Shown: positions 53,617 to 63,842, counted from the stretch's first letter. The stretch is DNA of 64,000 nt from Pictodentalium vernedei (GCA_031216915.1 CM062290.1:165208453-165272452); one strand, 5' to 3'. Notes: generated from the letters alone by a model not told the origin. A program made the numbers and translations.

Positions 53617-54587
53617 CCCCCTGCATACAGATGTCTAAATTTCAAGTACCAGTAGCCATTTTTACCTGCATCGTCAGCGGCAGAGCAGGTCTAGTAACCG
53701 CTCGACTCCGTCCATCAGTCCGTCCGTCCGTCCGTCCGAAACACTTTTTCCGTCAAAGTTTTCTTGGCTTCTATGAAAGGGAATGATTTTATATTTGGTC
53801 TGCTGCTTCATAATGATGAGTTGTATTGTGTAAGCAATTTTCAGATCTGCCGTGCAGCCACTTCCTGTTTGCTGATACTTTGAAATTTTACTGTACCCAC
53901 TGAGCATTGAAATTTTCCGTCAAGGTTTTCTCGGCTTCTATGCAAGGGATTGATTTTATATTTGGTCTGCTACTTCATAATGATAAGTTGTATCGTGTAT
54001 GCAATTTTCAGGTCTGCCGTGCAGCCACTTCCTGTTTGCCGATACTTTGAAATTTTACAGTACCCACTGAACATTGAAATTTTATGTCAAGGTTTTCTCG
54101 ACTTCTATGCAAGCGATTGATTTTATATTTGGTCTGCTGCTTCATAATGATGAGTTGTATCGTGTAAGCAATTTTTAGATCTGCCGTGCAGCCACTTCCT
54201 GTTTGCCGATACTTTGAAATTTTACTGTACCCACTGAACATTGAAATTATCGTCAAACTTTTCTCGGCTTCTATGCAAGGGATTGATTTTATATTTCATC
54301 TGGAGCCTGATAATGATCAGTTGTATCGTGTATACAATTTTCAGATCTGCTGTGCAGCCACTTTCTGTTTGCCGATTCAATTGCTTGCAGCGACGCAGGT
54401 CCAGACCCGGTATTGGTCTTGGCTTGTTTCTCAATACAACTTGAAATCTAACCAATTCAGTCTTGTGTTTGACAGAGCTCAATGAGCTCTGCCAAACCAT
54501 ACTGAATTGGTTAAATTTTGCAGTGCATTATGGGAGAAAATTTCAATTGAAATTTTGATATGTCGACATCAGCGTACAGAGGGTTAA
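53613..54587. mobile_element. TTAA MITE, family P3, containing a tandem array
   Basis: Left CTAACCCCCTGCATACAGAT; right GACATCAGCGTACAGAGGGTTAA. The right half (from about 54430) has the hairpin TAACCAATTCAGT...GAGCTC-AAT-GAGCTC...ACTGAATTGGTTA. Reconstructed from 53613, 8745 and 55860, nearly the whole P3 element is self-complementary. Confidence 0.65.
53690..54410. repeat. Tandem array, about 167-bp core, four units, with (CCGT)n
   Basis: 'CGTCCGTCCGTCCGTCCG' at about 53718-53738, then 'GTCAAGGTTTTCTCGGCTTC' near 53750, 53918, 54084 and 54250. The clearest pearl-like layout in the window (tetranucleotide next to 160-170-bp cores). Confidence 0.75.
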
Positions 54588-54702
54588 AATGAATTTGAAT
54601 CTTGGAAACATCATTGAGCCATCTTTGCTTGTATGGATGGGTAGTTTCTTATGTTTTGGATAAAGAATTGTCATGCTGCTGAAAATAACCTCAAACACCT
54701 AT

Positions 54703-54926
54703 TAACTCTTTCAACACAAGAGGCCATTTTCTGGTCCAGGAACACGATACGTCATAATTTCATTAAGTAGGATGGCTACTAAGTGAACATGTGTGGTAGA
54801 ACAATTAATATTTTCAACATGCAGCCTGAAGGCTTAATTGTTCTACCCCTAAATAATGGATATGGACTCTTCCAATTTCTGCCCTTTAACTGGCATTGAA
54901 GATACCACCAGTGTAGAAAGGGTTAA
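54703..54926. mobile_element. TTAA MITE with internal hairpin (family P6)
   Basis: TTAACTCTTTCAACAC left, GTGTAGAAAGGGTTAA right. Hairpin GGTAGAACAATTAATATTTTC / GAAGGCTTAATTGTTCTACC at about 54792-54846. Confidence 0.65.
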
Positions 54927-55083
54927 CTATAAACAAAACAGTTAATGATGAGTGAAGTCAGATACCAGAAAAAAATCTAGTTTCATACTTGTTAAAATTA
55001 CTTAGTCACTCTGTCCTCTGGTGTTTAAACAGGTTCGACAGATTAGAATATTTCAATAAAATTATTCTAATAATATTTTTTAG

Positions 55084-55161
55084 GTACGACTTCTGAATAA
55101 TATTACATGGAAGACAATCGTTACTTTCTCACATCCAGCCAGTATAGAGACAGATAATGTA
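55084..55161 (+). CDS. WRAP73: Internal exon of a WRAP73 (WDR8)-like gene
   Basis: Only part of the gene is visible. Seen: TTTTTTAG acceptor, 78 nt (26 codons, phase 0, other two frames stopped), then the donor GTGAGT. The peptide starts VRLLNNITWKTIVTF and continues SHPASIETDNV. From memory of the family, human WRAP73 has VRILNHVTWKMITEF then GHPAAI at about residue 247 of some 460, right after a WD-repeat strand; most residues are identical or similar. WRAP73 is a WD40 protein of centrosomes and ciliary vesicles. I found no neighbouring exon in this window on the same strand, so flanking introns are very large or the copy is isolated. It could be an unprocessed fragment, but intact splice sites and frame argue for a live exon. 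Confidence 0.75.
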
Positions 55162-55235
55162 GTGAGTAGCCATTGAAATTTATAAATGTGGAGAAATTCA
55201 CTTGTGTTAATTTCCATTATTGATTACAAAATAAT

Positions 55236-55633
55236 TGTATTTTATGTATGGACAATAAAATAAGTTCTGTGGTATTAATACAGTACAATTCAAAATAAAC
55301 CTTTGGAATGTGAAAAAAATATGTCTTCATTTGTACTATTACCTTACATTAATTCTTGGAAACCTATATCAGATAATTTGTCTTTGGGCAAGGCACTTCA
55401 TCTTGAATGCCCATGTGAGGGCATGGTGGCCATGTATTTTATGTATGGACAATAAAATAAGTTCTGTGGTATTAATACAGTACAATTCAAAATAAACCTT
55501 AGGAGTGTGAAAAAAATATGTCTTCATTTGTACTATTACCTTACATTAATTTTTGGAAACCTATATCAGATAATTTGTCCTTGGGCAAGGCACTTCATCT
55601 TGAATGCCCATTTGAGGGCATGGTGGCCTTGAG
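55236..55633 (+). repeat. 199-bp tandem duplication spanning the start of a SINE
   Basis: 'TATTTTATGTATGGACAATA...GAGGGCATGGTGGCC' occurs twice (about 55236-55434 and 55435-55633), a few differences. The duplicated unit includes the first part of the SINE body at 55577. Confidence 0.85.
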
Positions 55634-55822
55634 TACTAAGGCATACTGCACATCAATGGTGCACTTGTCTTCAACCAGTGCTAACCCTGCTTGTGTAGTT
55701 AGTATGTTCGGGAGTCTGATAGTTGCATCGCAGTTCTCTCCGGCCTCCTCCACCCATAAAACTGTCCAACACGATGTTACCCTGGCTGTTGAAAGTGTTG
55801 TTAAACCCTAATAAATAAATAA
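55577..55822 (+). repeat. SINE (family B), head missing
   Basis: 'TGTCCTTGGGCAAGGCACTTC' to 'GTTACCCTGGCTGTTGAAAG' and CCCTAATAAATAAATAAG. Confidence 0.75.
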
Positions 55823-55908
55823 GTTGTTCCAGAATTATTGTTGGGGATGGTTCTATCAGTTAACCCTTTTCACACTGATGTTAAAATATCAAAACTTCAA
55901 GCTACAAG

Positions 55909-56805
55909 TGGCTGAGTGGACTCAGTAGTTAGAACAATGAGCATTGAATTGAAAGTTTGATCATTCGATCCTGAGAGCTGGTATCTGCTTTTGTCCTTGG
56001 GGAAGACACTGAATCCTGATTGTTCACATGGGAGTACCATGCCTTTGTGTTCTAAGGCGGATGTACACAAGACTGGAAATAAGCAATCTGTCATTTGCAG
56101 AATGAGGTCCACGTTTATGGACCAATCTGCTCAAAACTTGGTATGAATGTTCACCACCATATGGAACTTGTGTACCTGCAATTATAGTTCCAGTCAGATT
56201 ATTTTTGCCAGAATTATGCCCCTTTTTTGACGGAAAAGCTGGCCTATAATGTTGTCTGGAGATTTTCTCAGATATGTATGGGTCGATTCCTTTGAAACTT
56301 GGTATGGGTGTTTACTACCATGAGAACCTGTGCACCTGTGATTATAGTTGTGACCAGACCTTTTTGCAGGAGTTATGCCCCTTTTCATCTTAGAATAATC
56401 GTGGTTGTGGAGGGGGATTTGGGCACGCCCATCTGGGACAGTCACAACTCTAGTTCTGTTTAGGCCTGAGACCTTGAATCAGATTGAGGCTCACAGAGAT
56501 TATATTTACTGATGCTACCCTGCTGTGCATGGTAGCATCACCAAATTCACCCTCTGTGGACTTCATTCTGCAGAGGACGTTCTGCTTATTTCTAGGCTTG
56601 GGCATATAGCACGATGATGGTCCACTTGCCTTCAACCGCTGCTAATTCCACTTGTGCAGAGCCAGTAAGTTGGAAACTCTCACAGTTGTTAGCGGCTGTT
56701 CGCTGTTTCTCTCTGGGTTCTCAAGCTTCTTCCACATGTGAAACTGTTCTACACGATGTGACCCAAGCTGTTGAAATTGGTATTAAACAATAAACAAACA
56801 AACTT
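55909..56805 (+). repeat. SINE (family B) opened by a foldback element
   Basis: Head 'CTCAGTAGTTAGAACAATG...GATCATTCGATCC', body 'TTTTGTCCTTGGGGAAGACAC', 3' part after 56600 ('TCCACTTGCCTTCAACCGC...CAATAAACAAACAAAC'). TSD TTCAAGCTACAAG / TTCAAGCTGCAAG (55896-55908 and 56806-56818). Confidence 0.75.
56068..56600. mobile_element. Foldback element, second copy, with tandem cores inside
   Basis: Ends CAAGACTGGAAATAAGC and GCTTATTTCTAGGCTTG, as at 32085-32337, hairpin GCTACCCTGCTGTGCATGGTAGC near the right. It carries two extra units of about 170 bp ('CTGCTCAAAACTTGGTATG' / 'TCCTTTGAAACTTGGTATG'). Confidence 0.6.
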
Positions 56806-56851
56806 TTCAAGCTGCAAGTTTTTCCCATAATGCAGCTAGGAAGTTAACCAA

Positions 56852-57643
56852 TGCATACAAGTTGGCTTTTCTGATGACTTTTGCCTCAGCCAGAAGGGTT
56901 AGTGAGCTTCATGCTCTCTCAGTTGATCTGGCCGTTTTCAGGAGCTTCGCCAACAGTGTTACTTTTACGACGGATTGCTCCTTTTGGGTCAAGAATCAGA
57001 TACCAGAAACTACTTCGCCTCCTATCTGTGTCAGGGCTCTTCCTTCTGCTGAGGGTAATCGCCCTTTGGTCTGTCCGGATCATGCAATTCGCATTTACCT
57101 CAACTGGACGCAGTTTATTAGGAAAGGCAGGAAAAGATTATTTCTGTCTCTTATCCCTGGTTGACAGAAGATCTCTCGTCAATCCATTTCTCAATGGATT
57201 TGTCGTGCTACTCGCATGTCATACGCTCGTCTAGCGACTGACGATTGTATTACCAATCACATTTCTACCCACAAGGTGCATGCATTTTTTACCTCCTGGG
57301 CTTATGCTAACTCCGTCAAGTTGTCGGATGTTATGCAGGCAGCCTACTGGAGAAATGCTTCTACTTTCTCCACCTTCCATCTGCATCAGTAGCAGGAGCA
57401 GTCTGAGGTTCTTTTTTCTTTAGGCCCTCTTTCTTCTGCTCAGGCTGTTGTCAACTCTAGCCATTTGGGTTCTTGCAAGGTCAGTTCCAGCCCTGTTCTT
57501 GGGTACTATCCTTTCTGTCTTGTGTGTCACACAGGATCATACACCTCATCTCTCATTGTCATTTACTAATGGTTTTGATGCTATGGTTTTATAAGCCTTG
57601 GGAAATCTTCTTCTGTCCACGGTTCCAGTGCAGTCGGGTGATG
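56852..57643 (+). pseudogene. 5'-truncated DIRS copy: tyrosine recombinase C-terminus and 3' region
   Basis: Matches 48755-49545 of the complete element. The frame reads ASARRVSELHAL as in the full copy, but TGA at 57162-57164 replaces CGA, and the HxxR Arg codon is now CAT (HKVH, 57279-57281). ITR and internal complementary region are absent. Clearly diverged from the full copy, so not a recent sibling. Confidence 0.9.
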
Positions 57644-58353
57644 TGTCTCTTTGGTAGGGTTGAGGATAATTATAGGTATTGCTGGGGAGTGCGGTGGCTC
57701 AGTAGGTAGAGGTGCAGGCTGCAAGCCGAGAGGTCCTCGGTTCGAATCCCACCTGGGGGCACGGTGACACCGTGTACTAAGGCGTACTGCACGTCGATGG
57801 TACGCATGTCTTCAACCAATCTAACCCTGTCTGTGCTGCAGTGCGGAGTTACGATGTTGGGGAGCTGGCAGCTGCTCGTCATTGCTCGGTGGTTCTCTCC
57901 GGGTACTCCGGCTTCCTCCACCCGTAAAACTGTCACGGTCATGATTAGCCATTGTGCATAAATATGTGACCTTAAACATCAATAAATAAATAGGTATCGC
58001 TGGACTAAATATTTGAATTAGAGTTACCTGCCTTGAAATGTTGCACTCAGAAACGGTGCAATCTCTAAAAATAAACAGCCTGGGGAAAATATATTGTTTC
58101 AATAAACATTTGAAAAATTCTATTGAAATCTTGCATTATTGTTGAATATTCCTGATAAAAAAGAGGGTGATTTGATGACTTTTGAACCTAAAAAATACAA
58201 TTTACTTTTTGTGTGTTTTTTGTAGGGAATTCCCTGAAAAATATGTGCATGTGACTGGTACTTCCCATCATGTCATTTTTTCTCTCTTATTTGTTGCATG
58301 ACCCCCTGTTTTCGGGTCAGAAAAAGTTGTCTGAAGGGCTATACTTGACAAAG
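57644..58353. repeat. 0.7-kb direct duplication, copy 1
   Basis: From 'TGTCTCTTTGGTAGGGTTG' to 'GGGCTATACTTGACAAAG'. Nearly identical to 60112-60818, including the same SINE at the same place. The sequence between SINE and end has no ORF or known repeat. Confidence 0.9.
57686..57991 (+). repeat. tRNA-headed SINE (family A)
   Basis: Head 'GGTGGCTCAGTAGGTAGAGG', box B 'GGTTCGAATCC', but lacks the 'GTTGTGTCCTTGGGCAAG' stretch: the head joins straight to 'CACCTGGGGGCACGGTGAC'. Tail AATAAATAAAT. Flanks AGGTATTGCTGG / AGGTATCGCTGG. Confidence 0.85.
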
Positions 58354-59617
58354 TTGTGAAATATTGCTCTCTCCTTAAGCCAAGTCCCCCTCCCACACAT
58401 ACTTAACTCTTCTGCTCATGATAAACATTGAGACTGTACACCATGTTTTTAGAGACTGTAGCACTCATGGTCCACTGAGTTATTTTACTGTCACACAAAC
58501 TTGACATGGCTCTTCCACCATATTTGTCATTGTATGTTATTCAGTACTCTCATGTAGACTTCCTAAATGTGTGACTGCAAGCCTGTCTTTCTATCTGTCT
58601 CTTCACCAGACAAGGTGTTTCTTTGCTTTTCATTTGCTTGGATCTACATTTTCAATAATTGGCAGCTATCTTTCACCCCTCCCCCCCCCTCCCTCCACAC
58701 ACACACACACAAATAAAACATCAAAGACCACTATATTCTTGAAGCAAATGTCAGATTCATCCTCTTTGAACATATTTTCTACAATTTCACTCTTTTTGTC
58801 AGAATGGGTGTCTGTGGGGATAAAACAGAAGTTGTGAAAGTGTACTTATGGGTACTTGCAGCACAACCATAGCACTATAGAATCAAAATTTGATGATTTT
58901 AGGCATTTTAACAGTGTTATGAGATACTGCAGTAGCATGTACTGGTCATTTTTTGGAAACAAAGCACTGTTTTATGTTTTGTCAGTGCCAAACCAATGAC
59001 TCTAGGTGCCGTAACTGAGAAAACTGCGGCTTTTTCTTTACAAAAGTTGCAAAAATTCATCAAACACAATGTGAAATGTCTTCAGAAACCAGAATGTGAT
59101 TTAAAAACTATCACAAATGGGAAATTTAATATCACAGTAAGTTTGATTTGGATCAATATCAATTAATTTATGAATTATATCATAGACTTTGATGAAAAAG
59201 GACATACCGGGGAGTCCTTTTCAGGGCTATATTTTACTACATTAGTAGGAAGAAGAAAATTTGACATCAGTTGTTAGGATAAAATGGCAGTCCTTATAAA
59301 TTAGTGAAATATATAACTGCATCCCCAGTTTTTTAAACAAAATTGACATTCATATTGTTTCATAGGGGTGGGGCACTGTTTTGCTTGCAGTATGGTTAAA
59401 TGAGACAAATTTTTTCCCAAAATATTGTGTGTTGATGCAGATTTTAGTTTTATTTTGGGATCAGGGTAGTTTTTAAAGGAAGCTGTAAATTCCCATCCTT
59501 CTCAGCTAATTTATTAGGTAACAGGCTAGAAAAATCTTTTGGAGGCAGTAACAGTTTTTAAGCCCATTTGACAAAGTTTGGACACTTTTCCTTAAAAGAG
59601 CAAATTTCCCATGTTTT
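58354..59617. other. No gene supported
   Basis: Unassigned between the two duplicated blocks apart from a (CA)n/C-rich tract at about 58680-58712. Confidence 0.45.
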
Positions 59618-59990
59618 TAGCTACGACTAGCAGCTCTATAAGTGGCAATGTCGGTCTGTCTGTTGGTCGGTCGGTCGGTCTGTCTGTCTGTGACCAACGA
59701 GTTTCAAAACTCAATAACTTTTGAAATACTTGATGGAATAACTTTATATTTGGCATGTAAGTGTATCTTATTGATGTCTAGCCACTGTTCAATGCATGTG
59801 TTGTTCTAAATATTTTCCTTGGAGTTATGGCCCTTCATGAACTTAGAATTTTGTGACTAACGAGTTACTAAAAGAATAACTTTCAAACTACCTGGTGGAA
59901 TGACTTCATATTTGATATGCAAGTGTATCTTATTCATGTCTAGCCCATGTCCGATGCAAATGTTGTTCCAAATATTCTTCTTGGTTTTTT
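59618..59990. repeat. pearl-like element: (GGTC)n/CTGT start, two cores
   Basis: 'AGCTACGACTAGCAGCTC' foldback start, 'GGTCGGTCGGTCGGTCTGTC', then two cores of about 175 bp ('AATAACTTTTGAAATACTTG', 'AATAACTTTCAAACTACCTG'). Confidence 0.6.
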
Positions 59991-60111
59991 TTTCACCATC
60001 ACCTGTAAATTGCCCCTGAGAATATTCGATGTGGCAATTTTTGACTCAGTAGAAGCCAAAAGTTGGATTCTAATGTAGAAATGATTCTTTTATCTCATGG
60101 AAATGGTAAAA

Positions 60112-60818
60112 TGTCTCTTTGGTAGGGTTGAGGATAATTATAGGTATGGCTGGGGAGCGCGGTGGTTCAGTAGGTAGAGGTGCAAGCCGAGAGGTCCTCG
60201 GTTCGAATCACTCCTGGGGGCACGATGACGCCGTGTACTAAGGTGTACTGCACGTCATTGGTACGCATGTCTTCAACCAGTCTAACCCTGCCTGTGCTGC
60301 AGTACGGAGTTACGATGTTGGGGAGCTGGCAGCTGCTCGTCGTTGCTCGGTGGTTCTCTCCGGGTACTCCGGCTTCCTCCACCCGTAAAACTGTCAAGGT
60401 CATGATTAGCCATTGTGCATAAATACGTGACCTTAAACATCAATAAATAAATAAATAGGTATCGCTGGACTAAATATTTGAATTAGAGTTACCTGCCTTG
60501 AAATGTTACACTCAGAAATGGTGCAATCTCTAAAAATAAACAGCCTGGGGAAAATATATTGTTTCAATAAACATTTGAAAAATTCTATTGAAATCTTGCA
60601 TTATTGTTGAATATTCCTGATAAAAAAGAGGGTGATTTGATGACTTTTGAACCTAAAAAATACAATTTACTTTTTGTGTGTTTTTTGTAGGGAATTCCCT
60701 GAAAAATATGTGCATGTGACTGGTACTTCCCATCAGGTCATTTTTTCTCTCTTATTTGTTGCATGACCCCCTGTTTTCGGGTCAGAAAAAGTTGTCTGAA
60801 GGGCTATACTTGACAAAG
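60112..60818. repeat. 0.7-kb direct duplication, copy 2
   Basis: Partner of 57644-58353. Differences include scattered substitutions and 7 bp missing in the SINE head ('GGTGCAAGCC' versus 'GGTGCAGGCTGCAAGCC'). Confidence 0.9.
60154..60456 (+). repeat. tRNA-headed SINE (family A), duplicated copy
   Basis: Same insertion as 57686-57991, carried by the block duplication; also lacks the TGTCCTTGGGCAAG stretch. Confidence 0.85.
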
Positions 60819-61430
60819 ATATTTGAATGCCGAAATTCAAGTTATGCGATCATATTTCTTTTCGCCTGAATATTATAATGGTGGCCTATGGGAAAATATT
60901 TTGTTCTGTGATACCTTTTAGTGGCTTGACTCTGTATGCATGCTTGTTTATTTATTGGAGTTTAATGATACTTTCAATAGCCAGAGTTATATTGTGTTGG
61001 ACACTCCGACAGTCTTACGGGTGGAGGAAATCAAAGTACCTGGAGAGAACCACCCAGCAGTGGCAAGCAGGTGGTAAACTCACCAACATTGTAACCCAGG
61101 ACAAGCAGATTTAGCAGTGGTTGAAAGCATCGACATGCAGTATGCCTTAACTGGTAGAGTGCTAAGTTTTTTGGGGTGTTAAAGTTTTGTTCACATGTTA
61201 TTGCCTTGCTACAATTTATGGGAGAGTGCCTACAAGCACCCTCCCATAAATTGTAGCAGCGCAATTCCATCCAGACTAAAGGTTCAGTGTACTTTCGCAT
61301 ACAGTACACATTCGCCTACAAAAATTATCAGGTAAAAGTGTTGGCGAAAGTGCACTAACTAAGGTATAGGGATTAGTAGCTAATTACCTGCTCTACCCAC
61401 AATAAAATCGACTGACCGTTTGGTGATTAA

Positions 61431-61456
61431 GAGAGAGAGAGAGATTCCAGTAATAT

Positions 61457-61508
<52 letters not shown>

Positions 61509-61610
61509 TCAATAAAAACATACAAATATGAGCATTACTGGAACCGGCTCACTGAGCCGGTTCCAATAATATGCATATTTGCAAGGTTTTATTGACAAAT
61601 AACAAATCCA
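61431..61610. repeat. (GA)n/(CT)n and interspersed hairpin repeat, copy 2
   Basis: GA tract at 61431-61444, CT tract at 61461-61505 (potential hairpin or triplex). Then ACAAATATGAGCATTACTGG...GGCTC-ACT-GAGCC...CCAATAATATGCATATTTG, related to 31440-31520. Confidence 0.7.
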
Positions 61611-61670
61611 CATTGTATATGATGTTCTAAACTTGTTCTTACAAGAATCCGTTAAGTAAACATCCCAATT

Positions 61671-62724
61671 TTACCAGGTGGCCAGCTGTATCACGAGACT
61701 GCACAGTGACTTTTGCCCTAAAGATAACTGATCACTGAGTCTTTGGAGTCTCTGGTCAAGTTCACGGTATTGCCGTTCTTGTGGAGAAGGGCGTGCACCG
61801 TGCATATACTGGCTGAGTTTGTTTCTCTGTGTTTTCTCAAGTTTTTGTATTACATTCACAAAGGCAAATATGTTGGGGTGAGCATGTTGGACACTCTTAT
61901 TTAGGTGGCAGTGCCATCCCTCAAGATGGTTATTAGTTCTAGGACCAATGTTACTGTGGTGGTTCCAAACTGCCGGAGGAAAACGAGCCTCCTCATCAAC
62001 CCAGTTCTGCACCATATAGTCATTGAATGCCGTTGCCTGCACTACATCTGGTGACTGATCCATCACTTCAATCCACACAACATCTTGAACTTGTTGAATT
62101 GGTAACAGTGGCATTGCAGCTGCACGACGCACCCATTTAAGCACTTCCTCGTTGCCCCGGTACTGGTTAACCATTTCCAACTTCTGAACCTTTTTCCATA
62201 TAGACTGTGTGTAGTGAAAAAAGCAGCCTCATGTGTCACGTTTGGGAAATGTCTCTTGTACTTCTCTTATTGCTGTCATTTCAAAATCAGTTTGAATGAC
62301 CCCAGGAAGTAACTCACGACTAGTCACCTCCTGCACCACAGCTTTAAGTTGTATAAACAAACACATATGTCCCACACTGTCTATTAGGAAGAAGGCAGAA
62401 TGCGAGCTGGGACATTTTAGTTCCCACCAGTCCATGGATAACATACAGTTGATCCCACAATGGGGGACAAGAATAGAATGTACCATCCATATATAACTCT
62501 GACACTTGCTGCATAATTTTGAGGCAGTCATCTGTAGCGAAGCACAAAATCCTTTCATCATCTCCATCATTGATACACAGGAATCGTTCCCCATCCAGTG
62601 TTATACACCATCTATCAAGTAGGTACACTTCTGAAAGTGAAGTTGGAAGGGTTGGAACCACCTTGCACTCACGTTCTGTTTGTAACATAAACAAACACAT
62701 AACACAAGAAAAAAACAAACTCAT
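61671..62724 (-). pseudogene. MULE transposase, inactivated
   Basis: Read on the minus strand. Seen: LYMDGTFYSCPPLWDQLYVI (first catalytic Asp), LLPGVIQTDFEM (second Asp), GCFFHYTQSIW, FNDYMVQNWVDE, NNHLEGWH (Glu), HPNIFAFVNVIQKLE. This is the MULE transposase domain with all three acidic residues. Breaks: a frameshift near 62345-62360 and TGA at 62229-62231 just before GCFFH (looks like CGA to TGA). The usual N-terminal region is absent; the TIR begins right behind the remaining 5' end, so the copy is also internally deleted. Confidence 0.9.
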
Positions 62725-63330
62725 AACATAAGAAAAAAAAAGAAAAATGCTGGGAATGAATTGTCGGTCAGTCCATTTATTGTGGGTAGAGCTGGTAATT
62801 AGCTACTAATCCCTATACCTTAATTAGTGCACTTTCACCTGCACTTTTACCTGATAATTTTGTAGGCGAAAGTGCACTGTAGGCGAAAGTAGACGACACC
62901 AGACTAAATAATATCACATCAAGTATTAATTGAAGCACATCCACAGAATATCAAGCCTTTAAGCTGTGGTACCTGCACTTCAGGATAAAGCCCAAAAATG
63001 GGCTTCCAGCACTCTACCAGTTAATACACAGTGTCATCGTGCCCCCATGTGAGGAACCAGGATTAAGTGCCTTGTCGAAAGACACAATGCTGTTACTGCT
63101 GCTCAGGATTGAACCTTTTAGTTTGAAGTCCAGTACTCTAACCACTGAGCCACCATGCTTTCTATGTGATTTTTCGACAGAGAGGTTTTATTGCTCTTTC
63201 CACCCACAAAACCATAGGTGGTGCCAGTGCATCTTCTAATAACATATCCAAAAGGAAGTGGAACAAGAATGGATTCCTGATATTCTGAATTTGTTACAAT
63301 TATTCTTGGAAATTACAGCATTTAGAAAAT

Positions 63331-63842
63331 CAGGCCTGGCAATCTAGAAAATCAAGGAGTGCAAAACAGTCAGATTGTTTGGGAGTGCAGTTGCACCTGA
63401 AATTTTCAATGCAAAAACTTGTATCTATTTTAGTTATATTCACTTCAAGGTATTAATATTGTGACTGAAACATTTTACTACATTCAGCTACATAGTGGAA
63501 AGATTGGCACACACATCTTCTCATTGTTCACAATGTTGCATTCAATTCTTATGTGACTGTCTTCTACATTCAAAATCTATCGAAATGCGATACAGAATGG
63601 GTCATGAATTATTGTGAATCAGTGCAACATTGACAAGTCGTCCCCTAGGTTACAATGTGTTCTCTGTGCCAGTAGGCACAGAGAACACATTGGAACTCAA
63701 GGGACGAAATGATAATAGATTTTAAAGGCAGTCCCAAACTGGTCTGGCATTCCAGAAAATCAAGGGTTGCAAAAAATTGCCCTCCTCAATTTTGTCTAGG
63801 CATGCAGTAACACTCCTGCACTCCTAAAGAATGCCAGGCCTG
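63331..63842. mobile_element. Non-autonomous DNA transposon with 6-bp TSD, copy 2
   Basis: CAGGCCTGGC ... GCCAGGCCTG flanked by GAAAAT (63325-63330 and 63843-63848). Keeps a full hairpin CAATGTGTTCTCTGTGCC-AGTA-GGCACAGAGAACACATTG (63653-63694). Copy 1 lacks most of the right arm. Confidence 0.8.

Larger units (their letters stand above)
55860..56851. mobile_element. TTAA MITE P3, left half, opened by a SINE
   Basis: TTAACCCTTTTCACACTGATG to 'CTTCAAGCTACAAG' (55908), resuming 56806 'TTCAAGCTGCAAGTTTTTCCC' to 'GTTAACCAAT' (56851), where a DIRS fragment cuts it off. Its right half is missing. Confidence 0.6.
61281..62898 (-). mobile_element. MULE (Mutator-like) transposon with long TIRs
   Basis: Flanked by a perfect 10-bp repeat CCAGACTAAA (61271-61280 and 62899-62908). 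TIRs of about 130 bp: 61287-61418 and the inverse of 62765-62893 ('GACTGACCG...GGGTAGAGC...AATTAGTGCACTTTC'). The interior has (GA)n/(CT)n, a hairpin and transposase remains. Confidence 0.88.
61147..63024. mobile_element. TTAA MITE (CTGGTAGAGTGC ends) hosting a MULE
   Basis: TTAA|CTGGTAGAGTGCT ... AGCACTCTACCAG|TTAA. Own sequence about 250 bp with the hairpin CTACAATTTATGGGAGAGTG / CCCTCCCATAAATTGTAG at 61211-61258. TTAA duplication fits piggyBac or Kolobok; the ends do not start CCC, so I leave it open. Confidence 0.75.
60950..63163 (-). repeat. tRNA-headed SINE (minus) opened by a TTAA MITE
   Basis: 3' part at 60950-61146 ('TTATTTATTGGAGTTTAATG...CATCGACATGCAGTATGCC'); head and body at 63025-63163, minus strand 'GGTGGCTCAGTGGTTAGAG' and 'GGTTCAATCC'. 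Joining across 61147-63024 restores the usual 'GTATTAAGGCATACTGC' of the SINE body. Confidence 0.8.

Noticed and set aside
57644-60818. LTR retrotransposon with 0.7-kb LTRs
   Set aside because: No primer-binding site, polypurine tract, coding or target duplication; the interior is non-coding.
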